Source: Metallyticus violacea (lineage: Eukaryota > Arthropoda > Insecta > Mantodea > Metallyticidae). From it: DNA of 64,000 bases. Under the pieces are notes generated by a model. The model saw only the letters and a list, made by a program, of their open reading frames with translations, had not been told where the DNA came from and did not search any database. This document shows positions 1 through 12,237 of the stretch, in pieces. Each line of letters begins with the position of its first letter. Within the stretch, counting starts at the first letter, position 1. The stretch is taken from positions 14,733,001 through 14,797,000 of the forward strand of contig CM060841.1 in the NCBI GenBank assembly GCA_030762175.1. Direction: 5' to 3'. The translations under genes were made by a program, and so were the position numbers.

Positions 1-284
1 ATCTTGAAACCTGCAAAATTAACTATATGGAAGAATTTATTCATACATAAAAATGAAGAAAATTTAGTTAATTTCAATCTTTCAAATAACAATGACCTCA
101 TCTCCAAATGCATCAGTTCTACAGAAAGACATTCAAATGCCATGTTGGAAAATTGACAGAGAATAGATGCTCAGGAAGAAGGCAAAAGCTTTTCAAACAC
201 ATCCAAGTTGGTGAAAGTTAGTGAAATGTGAATGATTCCTTATCAAAATTGTTCAATTATAATATTTTTAATTCATTAGTACAT

Positions 285-527
285 CATTTAAGAACTTTTG
301 AAAAATAAGAAATTTTTAAAAAATTCTGTTGGAACTCACACAGTGAAGCTTGTTAAATGTAAATTCTATGTAATCTGTCATCTAATACACTTTTATGCTT
401 CACTTACTTTTAAATACTTTGAATGGTCAAGTTGGTTGAAGATGGAGAGGATGTCTCTTTGAAACCTGTCCCATCATATTTAAAAGTGAAGCATAAGAGT
501 GTATTAGATGACAGATTAGATAGAATT
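285..527. repeat. foldback (inverted-repeat) insertion with 13-bp direct repeats
   Basis: Arms at 361-417 and 476-529 are near-perfect inverted repeats of about 54 bp (arm core TCTGTCATCTAATACAC), separated by about 58 bp. The direct repeat TTCATTAGTACAT occurs at 272-284 and 528-540, consistent with a target-site duplication. No coding capacity is present. It lies downstream of, or within, the gamma-glutamyltranspeptidase gene. Confidence 0.55.
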
Positions 528-887
528 TTCATTAGTACATATTTACTAGTACATTTTTAAACTTCTTAAGGATATATTGCGATGCAAATTTAGTAAATTT
601 TCAGGATATGAACTTCAGAGTGCTAATTTCATTTCAAAAAATAATAAATAAACCTCAAGACAGTAGAGTCTTCATATCAGAAAAATTGCCTCCACTGCAT
701 CATGTTATGAATATACTATTGCTAAAATCTGACTTTATAACCAGAATACTAATTCATCAGATTCACTCAGTATAATGATCTTGGATCACATCATGATATT
801 CTGCTTTCTTTATTTTTTTTTAATAGATGTTTAGCTTTTCTAATGAAGTTGAAATTTGGGCCACATTTGTATCATAAGCAAACTTAC

Positions 888-1108
888 CAGTCTTTGCAAG
901 TTTTGGTTTCCCTGTATATAGCTCAGAAGTAGCTTGAAGAGGTGCAGTCTCCCTTGCATTAAGTGTTATTGCTTTCTGTGTGTCACGTAAGTACAATGTC
1001 ATCAGGAACCCTCCACCCAGTCCCATGCTGTGACAGTTGACAAGTCCATTACAAAATAAGGTAGCTACAGCTGCATCTATCACACTACCATTCTTCAGCA
1101 GAATGTCC
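888..1108 (-). CDS. GGT1-like: gamma-glutamyltranspeptidase, internal exon (glycine-rich and NARE region)
   Basis: This exon encodes part of the large subunit of gamma-glutamyltranspeptidase, the membrane enzyme that cleaves the gamma-glutamyl bond of extracellular glutathione. Seen: about 73 codons reading DILLKNGSVIDAAVATLFCN, then HSMGLGGGF and LNARETAP; these match the family's R-D-x-L-x-x-G-G-S-x-x-D-A-A segment, the HSMGIGGG turn and the INARE motif whose arginine binds the substrate gamma-glutamyl carboxylate. The exon is bounded by a T-rich acceptor (AG at 1110-1109) and a donor GTAAGT starting at 887. It begins with the third base of a split arginine codon and ends one base into a glycine codon. 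The arginine is completed exactly by the AG at the end of the exon at 16394-16624. Reading on past the donor reaches a stop without family similarity, so the boundary is real. The catalytic small subunit lies outside the window. Confidence 0.93.
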
Positions 1109-1533
1109 CTAAAAAAAAATAATAAAGTATGCAATCTTTATTTTAACTTAATCTTATAGGCATAATCTTAGATATATAAAAACATAAATATGAAAACTGC
1201 CATGACATATAGAAATCAGATATAATGTTCATATTTGTGATAGGATTTATCAAATATTAAGTGCTTTAGTCTCAAACTGTAAGTAAGTATTCTGTAGTAA
1301 GGCAATTGGCAAGGCTGAAATTAAATGCAAAAAAGTCTGCCATGCAAGAGCTGCAAAAACAAAGCAAATTCCTCACCAATTTGAATAACTTTAAATAAAA
1401 ATGAACATAAAATTAAGGTTTTATTAATTAATGAAATAAGTTATGGCATTAATATGTGGTATTCAGGGAACAAAATTAGAATTCTTGCAATCTATAAGTA
1501 TCACAAAAAAGAAATCACATTTTTATAATTATA

Positions 1534-1594
<61 letters not shown>
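1534..1594 (+). repeat. (GAT)n microsatellite
   Basis: About 20 consecutive ATG/GAT trinucleotides at the position where the second R copy carries (CAA)n(TAA)n. Confidence 0.97.
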
Positions 1595-1679
1595 CCGTTG
1601 TTGTTGAGATTAAACCACAAAAATTAATGGTATACAATTGATTAAATATACGACCACAAATAGACAAAGCTATACTTAT

Positions 1680-2017
1680 TTAAAACTTGATCGGAATCAA
1701 AACAGTAAAATGTATGTAATGTATGTAAAACCTATTTTAAACCAGTTAAAATCTCCTTCCCATGGGAAAGTTAAAATTCTAAGATAGTTAAAATGGCTAA
1801 AATCTTCAACACTGTTAAGCGTTTCACTCTTAAACTGTTAAAATTCAGGACATGTTTCTTGACCTATCCATCACATTGTCAACTGATGAACTAATTAGTT
1901 AACAGTTTAAGAGTGAAACCCTTAAGAGTGTTGAAAATTTTAGCCCTTTTAACCATCTTAGAATTTTAACTTTCCCATGGAAAGGAGATTTTAACTTGTT
2001 TAAAAAAGGTTTTATTT
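1680..2017. mobile_element. foldback element inserted into family R copy 1
   Basis: Inverted arms of about 117 bp (1726-1842 and 1898-2014) pair almost throughout, including CTTTCCCATGG and TTCACTCTTAAACTG blocks. The 16-bp direct repeat ACAAAGCTATACTTAT flanks the insert (1664-1679 and 2018-2033). The paralogous R copy near 20860-20875 has this sequence once and no insert, so it acts as an empty site. There is no coding capacity; this is a MITE or retroposed hairpin of unknown family. Confidence 0.75.
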
Positions 2018-3160
2018 ACAAAGCTATACTTATGTAACCATGTTTATGAACCAAGCCCTTTATATTATCTTTATATTCCCTTTAATAGAGAAAAATAACA
2101 GAAAGTTTTGAGTTACTATTTATGAAGAAAATGTTCATACGTTTCAATAAAACAAAAACATGTTAATATTTAACAACAATTACAATATACTAAGCAAATA
2201 CGATACACAATCAACAATAAACATTCGAAAGTTTAATAAATTTTCATTGGCTTTGAAATTCAATTGACATGTTATTGTATTAAAAATATGTAACGAATAT
2301 GTTCTCTGAAGATTATTATAGAGCACTCTTACATACAAATATCGTTCTCAAAACACATGTTAGATTAATGTTCCACATTTGCTATCTCCCCGACAATGCT
2401 TTTATTAAAAAAACATGTGCAATGTTATAAATACAGTTTATATGCTGAATTAATTTATCCTTTTATTTTAAAACAATATAAGGAAAATTAAATGCAAGAA
2501 CACTTTTTAAATTTCATTTTTCAAGTATACCCCTACTCCTAATGGTCTAATTTCCCTAATTTTCAGAAACTATCTTTTCTTATTTTATTTAAATGGTATA
2601 TATACCAAGTTTTGAAGTGAAAAAAAAAATATTGGTGCTGCTAGAGCAACTTTTAAATTTGGGGTTTCAGGTAAACTTCCTCTCCTAATTGCTCTAATTC
2701 CCTGATTTTCAGTAACTATTTTTCTTACTTTATTTAAAATGTTATGTAAAAAGCTTCTTTGTGAAAAAGCAAATATTAATGCTGCTAGACCGATTTTTAA
2801 ATTTTAGGTTTCAGGTAAGCCTCTCCACTCCTAATATTTCGATTTTACAGATTTTCAGAAACTATTTTGCTTATTTTAATTCAATGGTATATACCGAGAT
2901 TCCTTTAAAAGTATTTAAAATTGCGGCCGTTAGAGTGATTTTTAAATTTTGCTTTAACCCACGCTCGTTTTTCTGGTATACCACAACTCCTAATGACCTG
3001 ATTTCCATACTTTTATCAATGTATTTCAAAAAGTCTACCGAATTTCGTCGAGAAAAAGCAAAATTTGCGGCAGCTAGATCGATTTTAAATTTCTTTTAAA
3101 AATTTCCTTTAGGTTAACCACCACCTCCAATGGCCTTTTTTTGCTGATTAACGACCTCGA

Positions 3161-4830
3161 TGAATCGCTTGTTAATTAATGGTTATGTGCAGAGTTTATT
3201 GAAAAAAAAACAAAAAATTCGACCGCTAGAGCGTTAACGATCACACACAAATATATACTCTTTTTCGGTACCTAGTAGATAGGATCAATGGAGGTTTAGA
3301 AATAGTATTAAAAACCTTTTCATCGGTACAATCGTAATAGCTCCATTCCTTCGGAATTCGCTAAAATGAATGCTTTGAAAACATACATCAATGTGTAAAT
3401 GTAAAAACATCTGAATGGTCAGGTCGGACAACTGTTCTGGATTTGCTCGTTTGCAACATTTGTTTTCATGCTTTATAAAGTGCAAATGGTACATCCTATT
3501 ATTTTTAAAATCACCTTAAAACTTTCTACATTTTCTTTGTTAATTATAACTGGTGTTATAATTATTGTACAATTATATTGTTATTATATTATTATATTAT
3601 TGTATTATTATAATTTTGTTACAAACATTTCATAGGATCATATTAGATATACTATATTGTCGTTTTTCTAGCAGAAATCACTAAGTCTAAAATTATGTTT
3701 TCAGGTGGGATAAGTGCCTAAACACTGGTGGAGATTATTTTGAGAAATAAAAATTCTTCTGTAGAGAACAAAATTATTTTCATTTTATTTGTCTTTCCTC
3801 ATTTATTATTATTTCTATAAATATAAATCTCTATTGTACCTTCTTCAAAATGGCTGTAATCCTGTTTCCAACATTTACCAGAACCGAAGATTCATAGTCA
3901 AACTTATAAATAAGTGATACTTATTTCAATACTTATAACCATTTTTCAATTTATGTAGTAGCAACATATAAAAAATATAGGGCCCAACCAAATATTCTGC
4001 GCATAATAATATTACAACATATCTTAAATATAAATATCTCGTTCATAAATGTAAAATTTGTTATTATTATTGCATATATGCTAAATTTGTTACTAATGCT
4101 TGGAAACATGAACAAATGGAAAATGTTAAAATAATCTTTTAATTTAAATATTATGTGGATAAAAATTGCCAATGTCAGAAACTATCAAGTCTATTGACAG
4201 TAATAAATATTAATATTATTCTATCCTTTCTTGCATCATATTTTCACTCACAAAAAGAAGAATTGAGAAATTAAGTGGGTATTTAGGCAGGAAAACTTGT
4301 TGGAAGTTTTAAGGCAACTACCTTAATGAAAAATTAGAGCATTTTCAGTTAGCAAAACAAACTTTTGTTTAGTGAAAAACAAAAGAAAAGGAGCAATAAT
4401 TTATTCTATAAATTGTTACAAATGTAGAATAATTCTATTGGAAAATTAGACATTCTATGAATTCAATGAAATTATTAACAATGCAAATTTCTAATTATTT
4501 TCTTTAAATAGAATACCTTTCCCTTCTTCTTAACAAATATCTTATGGGATTGCAACATTGTGAAAAAAGAGCTAGAAATATTCGGGAAAGGTGTAGGAAA
4601 AGTAACTAGGCGATGGCCAATAGGCAACAGTGAAGTGATTTCGTAACAATAATTTGTCATACGACAGTGAATTTGTTTTAAAATATGTTAATCATTTAAA
4701 ACGTTTGTAAATACTATCAATTTTTAATATTTTCAAATAACACAAACTGCTAATATGCTAGAAAATGGATTATAAGAGTGAAACAGTCTAAAGAAATGGT
4801 ATTCGGTATTAAATTGTGAATAATGTGACT
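3161..4830. other. unassigned AT-rich intronic sequence
   Basis: Nothing recognisable apart from short ATT/TTA runs near 3585-3620. It lies within the large intron of the gamma-glutamyltranspeptidase gene. Short open frames here have no coding character. Confidence 0.6.
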
Positions 4831-4843
4831 ATTGAAATTTTGT

Positions 4844-5131
4844 TTGGTTGATTGATTTTATTTATAGACACTCTTTAACATCTCAGCGTCCCATTCAACT
4901 CAGGGCGTGAAACGGCCGACAAATTTTGCTGAGGCCTCTCTTTCAGGCTTGAGGTTCTTTTTCGTGCCGTAAATGTACGACACGGGACCCACGGCTTTAC
5001 TTCCTTTCCGAAGGAAGCCCCATACTTAGGATATTTACGCTCGGAAAAATCCATCGGTCCTGGCCGGGTTCGAACCCGCGTTCTTGTGTTTAGGCGGCAA
5101 GTATGGTAACCACTACACCACCAGGACCGAC
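4844..5131 (-). mobile_element. SINE family S1 (tRNA-headed), full length
   Basis: Read on the minus strand it begins with a tRNA-like head ending in a B box of the type GGTTCGAACCCGG, then an ATTTTTCCGAGCG segment, the CTTCCTTCGGAAAGGAAG hairpin, a TGAAAGAGAGGCCTC block and a TGTTAAAGAGTGTC...AAATAAA tail. A 13-bp target-site duplication ATTGAAATTTTGT flanks it (4831-4843 and 5132-5144). The acceptor-stem ends GGTCCTG and CAGGACC are visible in the family. Inserted in the gamma-glutamyltranspeptidase intron. Confidence 0.92.
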
Positions 5132-5144
5132 ATTGAAATTTTGT

Positions 5145-8100
5145 AAATTACATAACTGTCTACTTGACTAAGAAATTGAATATAATTAATGGTAATGTGC
5201 ATATGGTTCCAATTTCAACAATTTTCAAAATATGACTAATAGGTTAGAATAAGAATGTAACAGTGTAAAGAAATAGTATTACGGATAACATGTAACAGTG
5301 GAATGATAGCAATGCATGTAATATTCTTACTATAGTAATGGAGCATGCAGTAAATAAAGAAGATTAAAAAAAAGTGTCTGGTTTTTTATAAGATTTTTTT
5401 AAGGTGTGCCAATTTTTCATATTCAGGAGCTTAGTTGAAAGTAGCTAAACCATAGTTCTGAAACTGGGATCAGCCTATTTTGTTATACAAAGTATAAACC
5501 ATTTTAAGCACCTAAAATGTTGCACTGTACACTTGGTTATTTGCACTCTGCTTGAAATATGTAATAGCGTTCTGGAGTGATTCTGTATGTGGTGTGAAAG
5601 TGTTATCTCTACAGCAAAGAGCCCTCATAAATTGTATGTAGTGTCGGAAATCAACATTCCTGTAGGTTGCTATTTAAAAATTGTCTCACTCTCACTCTTG
5701 TGTTAAGTAGATGACTGATAATTAGGCTAAATCTGCAATGCATGACTAAAACACAGATATGGAACACATTTACCCTCACTAAATTTTTTCCAGAAATTCA
5801 TAATTATTATGCAGTGCAAGTATGTAATAGCATTTTAACTTCTTTAAAGCTGTTAATTTTCAGAATGAGAAATCTTTAAAAACTGTTGAATTATCCTTTT
5901 TTATGATATAAAGGAACATCTAGGTAGAATGTTTCAGTTTGTTAAATGACACGTTCTATATTCCGAAGCTTTGCTAAATGTAGGCTTGGTGGAACAAGAT
6001 AATTTGTAATTATCTAACAAGCAATTGATACTCACTCACTAGTGATTTCCTATTATTTAATATTTTTTTTTCTCTTTTCCTACTTCACTCCATTTAGTAC
6101 TTTTTAACAAAATGTTGTTTAGAAAACAAAGCATTTCAGTTTGTTTTTTTTTAAACTGAGTTGCATTTAGCAGACTTACAGGAGCTGCAAAATTAGGGCA
6201 TTTTGCAACATTCAATGCATGTTAACCTATCACTCACATAAAATATTAATGTTTAGCTGTGGCATTGCCTTTCATACTTGATACACATTTTGTATAGGTA
6301 GTAATTTTCTTCATAAGTGAAAGCTTGTTTATCTGACTGTAGTATCATGTTAAAAAGCTGTATGCAATATGATTTCTTTCCAGAATGACTGTTACAGCTT
6401 TACTTCCAGTACTGAATACTTTTGACTATCCCTGATTTTGAGTCATTATTTTTAAATATGGTATTTTTGCTGGGAGAAAGTCTAAGTTTGACAACTATAA
6501 AACTATATTCAATGCAATGTTATACTCCAGCTGATGGCATAGTATTCGGACTATTGGTCTTGCTATAGCTAATTACTAATTTTTCTTTTTAATATGGATA
6601 CTAAAAAATAACAATTTAAAATCCCCTATAATAATGTGTTAAATTAGTATCTGCTTTTTTTATGCCATGCACAGATTACTTTCAAACAAAACAGCTGCAA
6701 GTTTCTTAAATTTGTATGCCTTCAACTCATGAACCTTCATATTTTCTTTTACATATAACCTACGTAATAAGAGTGCTTTAAAAGATTTTACTTTAAAGAG
6801 TGGAGATTGGGCAAAAATTTTGTAGTCATGGGTTTCCTCGTTTTAATCAATTAGTTAGAATTAAATGGATTTTGATCTTGTGTTTCATTTATTTATTTAT
6901 ATTTTTTTGAAACTTTTCAACCATGTAAAATAACATCACTATTTATAAAAACCTCTTTGCTGAAAATTGAATTCTAATTAAAGACAGCCAGATACAGGTT
7001 ACAATCCTATAAGTATAAACCTGCCTAGCTGAAGCCTTTATTAAAAGACTGGTTGTATTTTTATGGTTAAGAGAACAACCCTACCAGCCTTTGAGAGAAA
7101 AAATGTGTGTCCCTTTCTGAATTTTGCCAAATAATCATTTGATAAATGAACATAATTAAATCTCTTAGTTTATTAATTTGTATCACATTGGCACCCAATA
7201 AACTATAGACCACATATTTTCAATGCAACAAAGTTTTTCTGTTATATATAATAATATTGAGGAACATATTTAGGTACTAATTTTTGCAACAGCTGCATTA
7301 CACTGTACTATTATTTTTCTATATTCTCAAATAACAAGCATTTCCTATTGTCCACATAAATGTTTTAAATTATGTAAAGCTCATTTCAACTCTACAGTAC
7401 ATTATGGGACAATATTTAAGCACTGAAATTTCTGATGCCAGAAAACCTAACATAACGACATTCGCTCCTCACCTTCCTCTTTGATAACGTCACATGTATT
7501 TCACAGAAACTTCAATCGTAAATTTTTATAAGTTAAAAACAAACTCTTACGTACCGAATTAGAATTTATGAAATATGTTAGCCTAATTATACAACTTAGG
7601 ACGTGTTTTGGAGGCAACTGCTCCCATAAGCTGTCGACTATTTATTATATGGTGGCTATATCCCAAGGTACCTTTCTGGAGGCCCTACAATGGTTCAAAC
7701 AGGAACTTAACTCGGTTCACCATGGGTGTAACATCAAAATTCATCAAATTTATTGTTTTTCAGCATAAAATTTATTTTCAACAATATTGAAGAAAAAAAA
7801 TTAATAGATGTTCTGAAACTACCTAAATTACAACACAACTCTATGGAAGTGAAAAAATATGGGTGGCTCTAAGTCCTGAATTTAAAAATTATAACAAAAT
7901 TGACAGACTCAACTTTGGAATCTACAGAAAACAAACGCACATAATTATCCCATACACCCCCCTTCCCACCAAAAAAACCAACCATTAGCTTCATCCCACA
8001 CAAATGTACAGTATTCAAGCTTGGCACACAATAGTTAATATTCTTCTAACAGAAACAGGGTACAAAATAGAATATAAACAGATAATTGATAACAGCAGTG

Positions 8101-11060
8101 GTCATTGGTTTCAATAAAGACCCAATAATAAAAATGATCTATTAATTTAAAAGAAAAATATGTTTTCCACATTGGAGAACAGCAAGGGAAGTAGCAAACT
8201 CGATAGGATATTCAAAGAACAAATACAATATCAAAAAATGTACTAGGTTCCACAAAGACACCATCTCAACAGTACAGAAATCAGGAGTTTAGCAAATTAA
8301 ATGTGCAGAATGTAATCAGAAATTTGCAAGAGAAATTTAAAAATTCAGAGAAAGGAACAACAATTTTGGAATATTTGTTTTAAACAAATAGACAAATCAG
8401 GAGTGGAATTTCACTTATGGACCCAAAATCATGAAATTTAACCAGAGGCTATGCTGTTGAAAGAATTTCACCACCAGTTAGTGCTATCTATTGGGGAAAA
8501 CATTTTTATCCAGATAAATAGAAAAAAATTAATTAAATTTGATTTTCCACCTGTAGATGAATCGAGCAAGTTTCTATTCAAACCATCAGAAGCCTCCACA
8601 CAAGCAACTGGATCAGACACCACATTGAGTTGTTGGTCAACAGCTGATGATGGGAGCAACTGCCCCCATAAACTGTTCAAATGTTGTATAAGTGGAGTTA
8701 GTGTTGAACATATTTAATAAATTCTATTGGAATATATTGCCACTCCATTGTCTATAGCTTCCTAAGTACAATTTAAATAAACTGTTGTATTAAAATTGCT
8801 TAAATAATAAATACAAATCCACCTGTTTTAATTGCACATTGTAAATGTTAACCATTCCATCATCCGTTAAAAGTTGCATCTTCTCTAATGCATCTACTTA
8901 GGCAGTACACTTCTGGCAGCTGTAGGGTAATGTGGTGTTCCTACCTGTGAGATGGGTTTAACCACAGAGAAGAGATGAGTGTTGTAGGATGTTGATATTA
9001 GGTTTGTAGATGGGAGATAGTGCCCGTTTGGTCTACTCAGCTAATCTGTCCTCCAGGGTTTACATAAAGAAACAGTTATTCATTATTTTACAATCCTGGG
9101 TAACCGGGCCATCAGCAGTTTAGCCGAGGAGTCCAACAGTCACTACCTCGGATCTACAACCTTTGTTGCTTCTCTGTTTAGGCATCAATGGAAAAAAATT
9201 CATAAAGAATAACTTTCTTGAGGCTAAGCTTATCTAAAATACAAAGCATTTTGCACATGTGACCGAAATGAAATACTTCTGAAAGTAGATAATTGTATTA
9301 TAAGTATTGCAAAACGTCGATTATGCATGATAATGAAGGGGGAAAGAAGTTAACAGATAATCGGTACCATTAGTTTTCTTACCTTTTGGAGTTTTCATTT
9401 TTCTGAACTTTATGACCAGCAATTCTTCTTCTGATGTCCCTTCTAATTCTATGAAGTAAAACAATCTCCCAGAATTCATTTTTTAGTTTGGGGGGGACAC
9501 TAGAGAAATGAATTTTCTGAAATAATTTTTCTTAATTTCCAAAAACTATCTTACCAATCTAACAGGCAGATGAGATAGTCTTTCCTAAGCAAGAGGCTAC
9601 ATATTACCCTTACTATACCCTTTCTTATATAGGAGTCTCCTCTAAAAATATTTCTTTCTAACTAAAACACTGCTGGGAATGAAGTGATTTCCCTTGTTCC
9701 AAAAATTGTATTCAGAGCCTCTGCTGATTTAAGAATGTCCTTTATTGTTGTGATACAGACACTAACACCAAATTCATTAGCTAAGTAACCACCATTTCCA
9801 CACCTTTCTATAATTGTACTCCCCCCCCCCCCTAACTAAAATGTTTCTGATAGTAAAGAAATCACGAGGCAAAATTTCACAAGTGAAAGTTTTGCTAAAT
9901 TAATGAACAGTAAAGACCACAGATAATCTAATGATTGGGGCAGATTATAGAGGTTCTATTGCACAATGTTACAGCTTCATATTTTTCAAACTCCTATGCA
10001 TAACAGATAAGGAAATTTCTTACTTTATCTATTATTTAATCTCAACTGCCAATTCATTGTTTTACATCTCCATGTGTATAATTGCAAAAACAATATATGA
10101 TTTAATTTATGCTAATGTTGAAATATGTACTAACTAAAATGTACACATGTATACACACTGAAAATACTGTCCTTTATTTGCAAATAACATGAAATGCATT
10201 TACAGCATGTAAAGAATAAAACTTGCAAACATGCTAAATTCCACCCCCAATTATAACTGTTCTTAGCCAAATTACCAGTGGTTGCCTCAATATGCTCAAC
10301 AGATATGCTTTTCAGAATATATTAGACAATGAAGCCATTACACTGTTGCCCAAGACATATTTGTTACATTTTTGGGATGTTTGTTTAAATGTCTGTACTC
10401 TGCTTACCAAAACCTAGCCTTTTCCATACACCTAAAGCATATGACCAGGAAATTGTCAGTGATAGCGTGCCATTGTTCACAAATGTCCATAAAAGTTAGC
10501 AGAATGTATACAAGAGAATTTTTTTGGAGAAAAATTTCATCCAACAATAAGATCGATGTTATATAACACAAAATGTTATCACCTTTGCATACTACCTTTT
10601 ATTGGTGAAATTAGCAAGTGAGTTACAGTAATGTGCTCAAATCAACAATTACAGTACCAATAATCAGGCAGTCTTACATGAATCCTAGTCACTTGTTAAG
10701 CTACATAAAAAAAATTCTTGCACAATTTCCTTTCAAACTGCATTTTTTCTATGGTTGTACAATATGTATGCAGTCATATCACAAAATTATACTGAGATCC
10801 AGTACTGTGCTCAACTTTATAGCTCAAAACATGACCTAATGTTTTGTAGCAATTTTTAATGTTTATTAAATTGGGTTTAGACAAGCACGTTTAGTTTTAG
10901 ACTGAATGCAACTTTCAGGGTTACCATTTTCCTTGCAAGATAATGCTTAATTTCATATATTAGTAGTAAAAATTAAAATACGAGTTTTAATTTCTTATGG
11001 CTCCTAAATTTGACCCCACATCATGTTGGAATCCATATGATTAAAATAATCTAATGCCTA
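5145..11060. other. unassigned AT-rich intronic sequence
   Basis: About 5.9 kb of the gamma-glutamyltranspeptidase intron without a recognised gene or mobile element. It contains a short C run near 9822, a somewhat GC-richer block around 8870-9190, and two related ~50 bp segments near 7608-7655 and 8650-8700 (GGCAACTGCTCCCATAAGCT and GCAACTGCCCCCATAAACTG). Open frames at 7568-7790 and 8451-8717 look non-coding. Confidence 0.5.
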
Positions 11061-11178
11061 ATAAATAACTTTTTATGGAGGAGGAAAAATGGGGTTTCTC
11101 TACCAGTAATACAAATCTATTGTTCTATAAATTACTTTTCTGTGGAGGAGGGAAAATGGGGTTTATGTACCAGTTACT
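11061..11178. repeat. direct tandem duplication, ~66-bp spacing
   Basis: Two copies of a segment reading ATAAATAACTTTT...GGAGGAGGAAAAATGGGGTTT...TACCAGT start at 11061 and 11127 and differ by several substitutions. Confidence 0.75.
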
Positions 11179-12027
11179 ACTGGAATTGAACCAAACCATT
11201 ATTTCAAAACTACAATATAAAATATAACTATGCTTACATGCTGCTCTGTTATTAATTGGATTTTCTATTAATCATGCTCGAATTTTTCCCTCGTTACAAT
11301 TAGCGCTTTTAAATTTTTTTAAGTTTTATTTGCAGATAAATTTCCACTTAACTCGAGGCCAATTTTCACACCCAAATGCATCCCAGAAAACCCAAAAAAA
11401 AACTCGGCAGCAGATTATTAATGCATTTCAAATCCTTAATGAACTACACACACAAAATGAGGTTAACTGAAATTTATTAATAGTGATCACCAATATAAAA
11501 ATGCTTGCGACCAACAAATTAAAATAATACCAATTCTGATGCAAAAATTGGCTGTTTGAAAATATTCATTACTGCTAATTTAAAATTCTGGAATGAAAAT
11601 TATATATTTAATGAAAATAATTCAAACATAGCAGAACTTAATGGAACACTTCGGTTATGGTAAAATAAATAATCTGCACTAGACACTGCAAATTAACGTC
11701 TGTATGTTCATATTCAATGAATTATTATCACAGAAATCTTTAGGAATAACGCGACATCAAGCTGGGCGATGGCACAACAGTCTTCGCATTTTCTATTATG
11801 TTTCGTCCACTGTCGACGGCTCACGAAGAATACTGCTTGCAGCAACCATCTTGTTGGTCCCAACTCAAACTTTTCGAACTTGCTGTAGTGTCCAGATCAT
11901 TCACCAAACCAGAAAAGAAAAAAGAATGTCTGTAATTCTTCCGTTTGCAAACAAAATAACCTATAAATCGTAGCCGTTACGTCTGCCGAAAATAAGAAAA
12001 CAGGTTTAAAGTGCACACTTTTATGTC
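11179..12027. other. 3' flank of the NUPR1 homologue
   Basis: On the minus strand this follows the NUPR1 stop codon and is expected to hold its 3' untranslated region. A minus-strand AATAAA lies around 11326-11331. The block 11750-11980 is GC-richer than its surroundings. No other gene is evident, and the plus-strand frame at 11704-11973 has no recognisable similarity. Confidence 0.4.
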
Positions 12028-12237
12028 CTATGATTTCTTCGAGTTTTCCATTTTCTTATTTTGCTCAGTGTTCATCAATTTTGTCACTAACTTCCGCGAA
12101 TGTCCGTTTGGATCAAAATGATTGGTATGTTCCTCTGCTTCTTTCTTCGTTCGCTGTTTACCACTATGTCCAGAGAAGATATGCTTATCGTACTCGAAGT
12201 TATAATGCTCGTACTCGTCGAAATGACTCTCAGACAT
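12028..12237 (-). CDS. NUPR1: nuclear protein 1 (NUPR1/p8) homologue, complete single exon
   Basis: NUPR1/p8 is a small, intrinsically disordered, stress-induced chromatin-associated protein. Seen: 69 codons from ATG to stop, beginning MSESHFDEYEHYNFEYDKHI, then an SGHSGKQRTKKEAEEHTN block and GHSRKLVTKLMNTEQNKK, which matches the family's bipartite basic region (human GRTKREA...GGHERKLVTKLQNSERKK). The DEYEHYNF start resembles the insect form. The frame stays open for 13 codons upstream, but only to a GTG, so the ATG at 12237 is the supported start. The protein is acidic N-terminally and basic C-terminally, has no membrane segment, and its length is normal for the family. The gene lies inside the large intron of the gamma-glutamyltranspeptidase gene on the same strand, with a promoter-like cluster 110-190 bp upstream. 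The absence of introns could suggest a retrocopy, but the frame is intact and promoter-type motifs are present. Confidence 0.9.
   Translation of the reverse strand: MSESHFDEYEHYNFEYDKHIFSGHSGKQRTKKEAEEHTNHFDPNGHSRKLVTKLMNTEQNKKMENSKKS

Larger units (their letters stand above)
1335..3160 (+). repeat. family R dispersed repeat, copy 1 (with internal tandem units and GAT microsatellite)
   Basis: This stretch is homologous, in inverted orientation, to 19925-21200. Shared landmarks in the same order include ATTCCTC...TTGAATAACTTTAAA, GTTATGGCATTA, a trinucleotide microsatellite (here GAT at 1534-1594), the block reading AATTTTTGTGGTTTAATCTC on the minus strand, TACAGTTTATATGCTGA, and a series of tandem units. 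About five degenerate units of roughly 145-155 bp start near 2531, 2690, 2826, 2983 and 3120, each with a CTCCTAAT...TTTTCAG-AAACTAT segment followed by a TTTTTAAATTT...TTTCAGGTA segment. No terminal inverted repeats or proteins were recognised, so the class is unknown. The copy is interrupted by a foldback element at 1680-2017. Confidence 0.75.

Noticed and set aside
1534..1594. CRISPR-like or coding repeat
   Set aside because: Simple trinucleotide microsatellite without spacers.
8451..8717. 88-codon frame as a gene
   Set aside because: No recognisable similarity; an overlapping frame of similar length exists on the other strand, and composition matches the intron.
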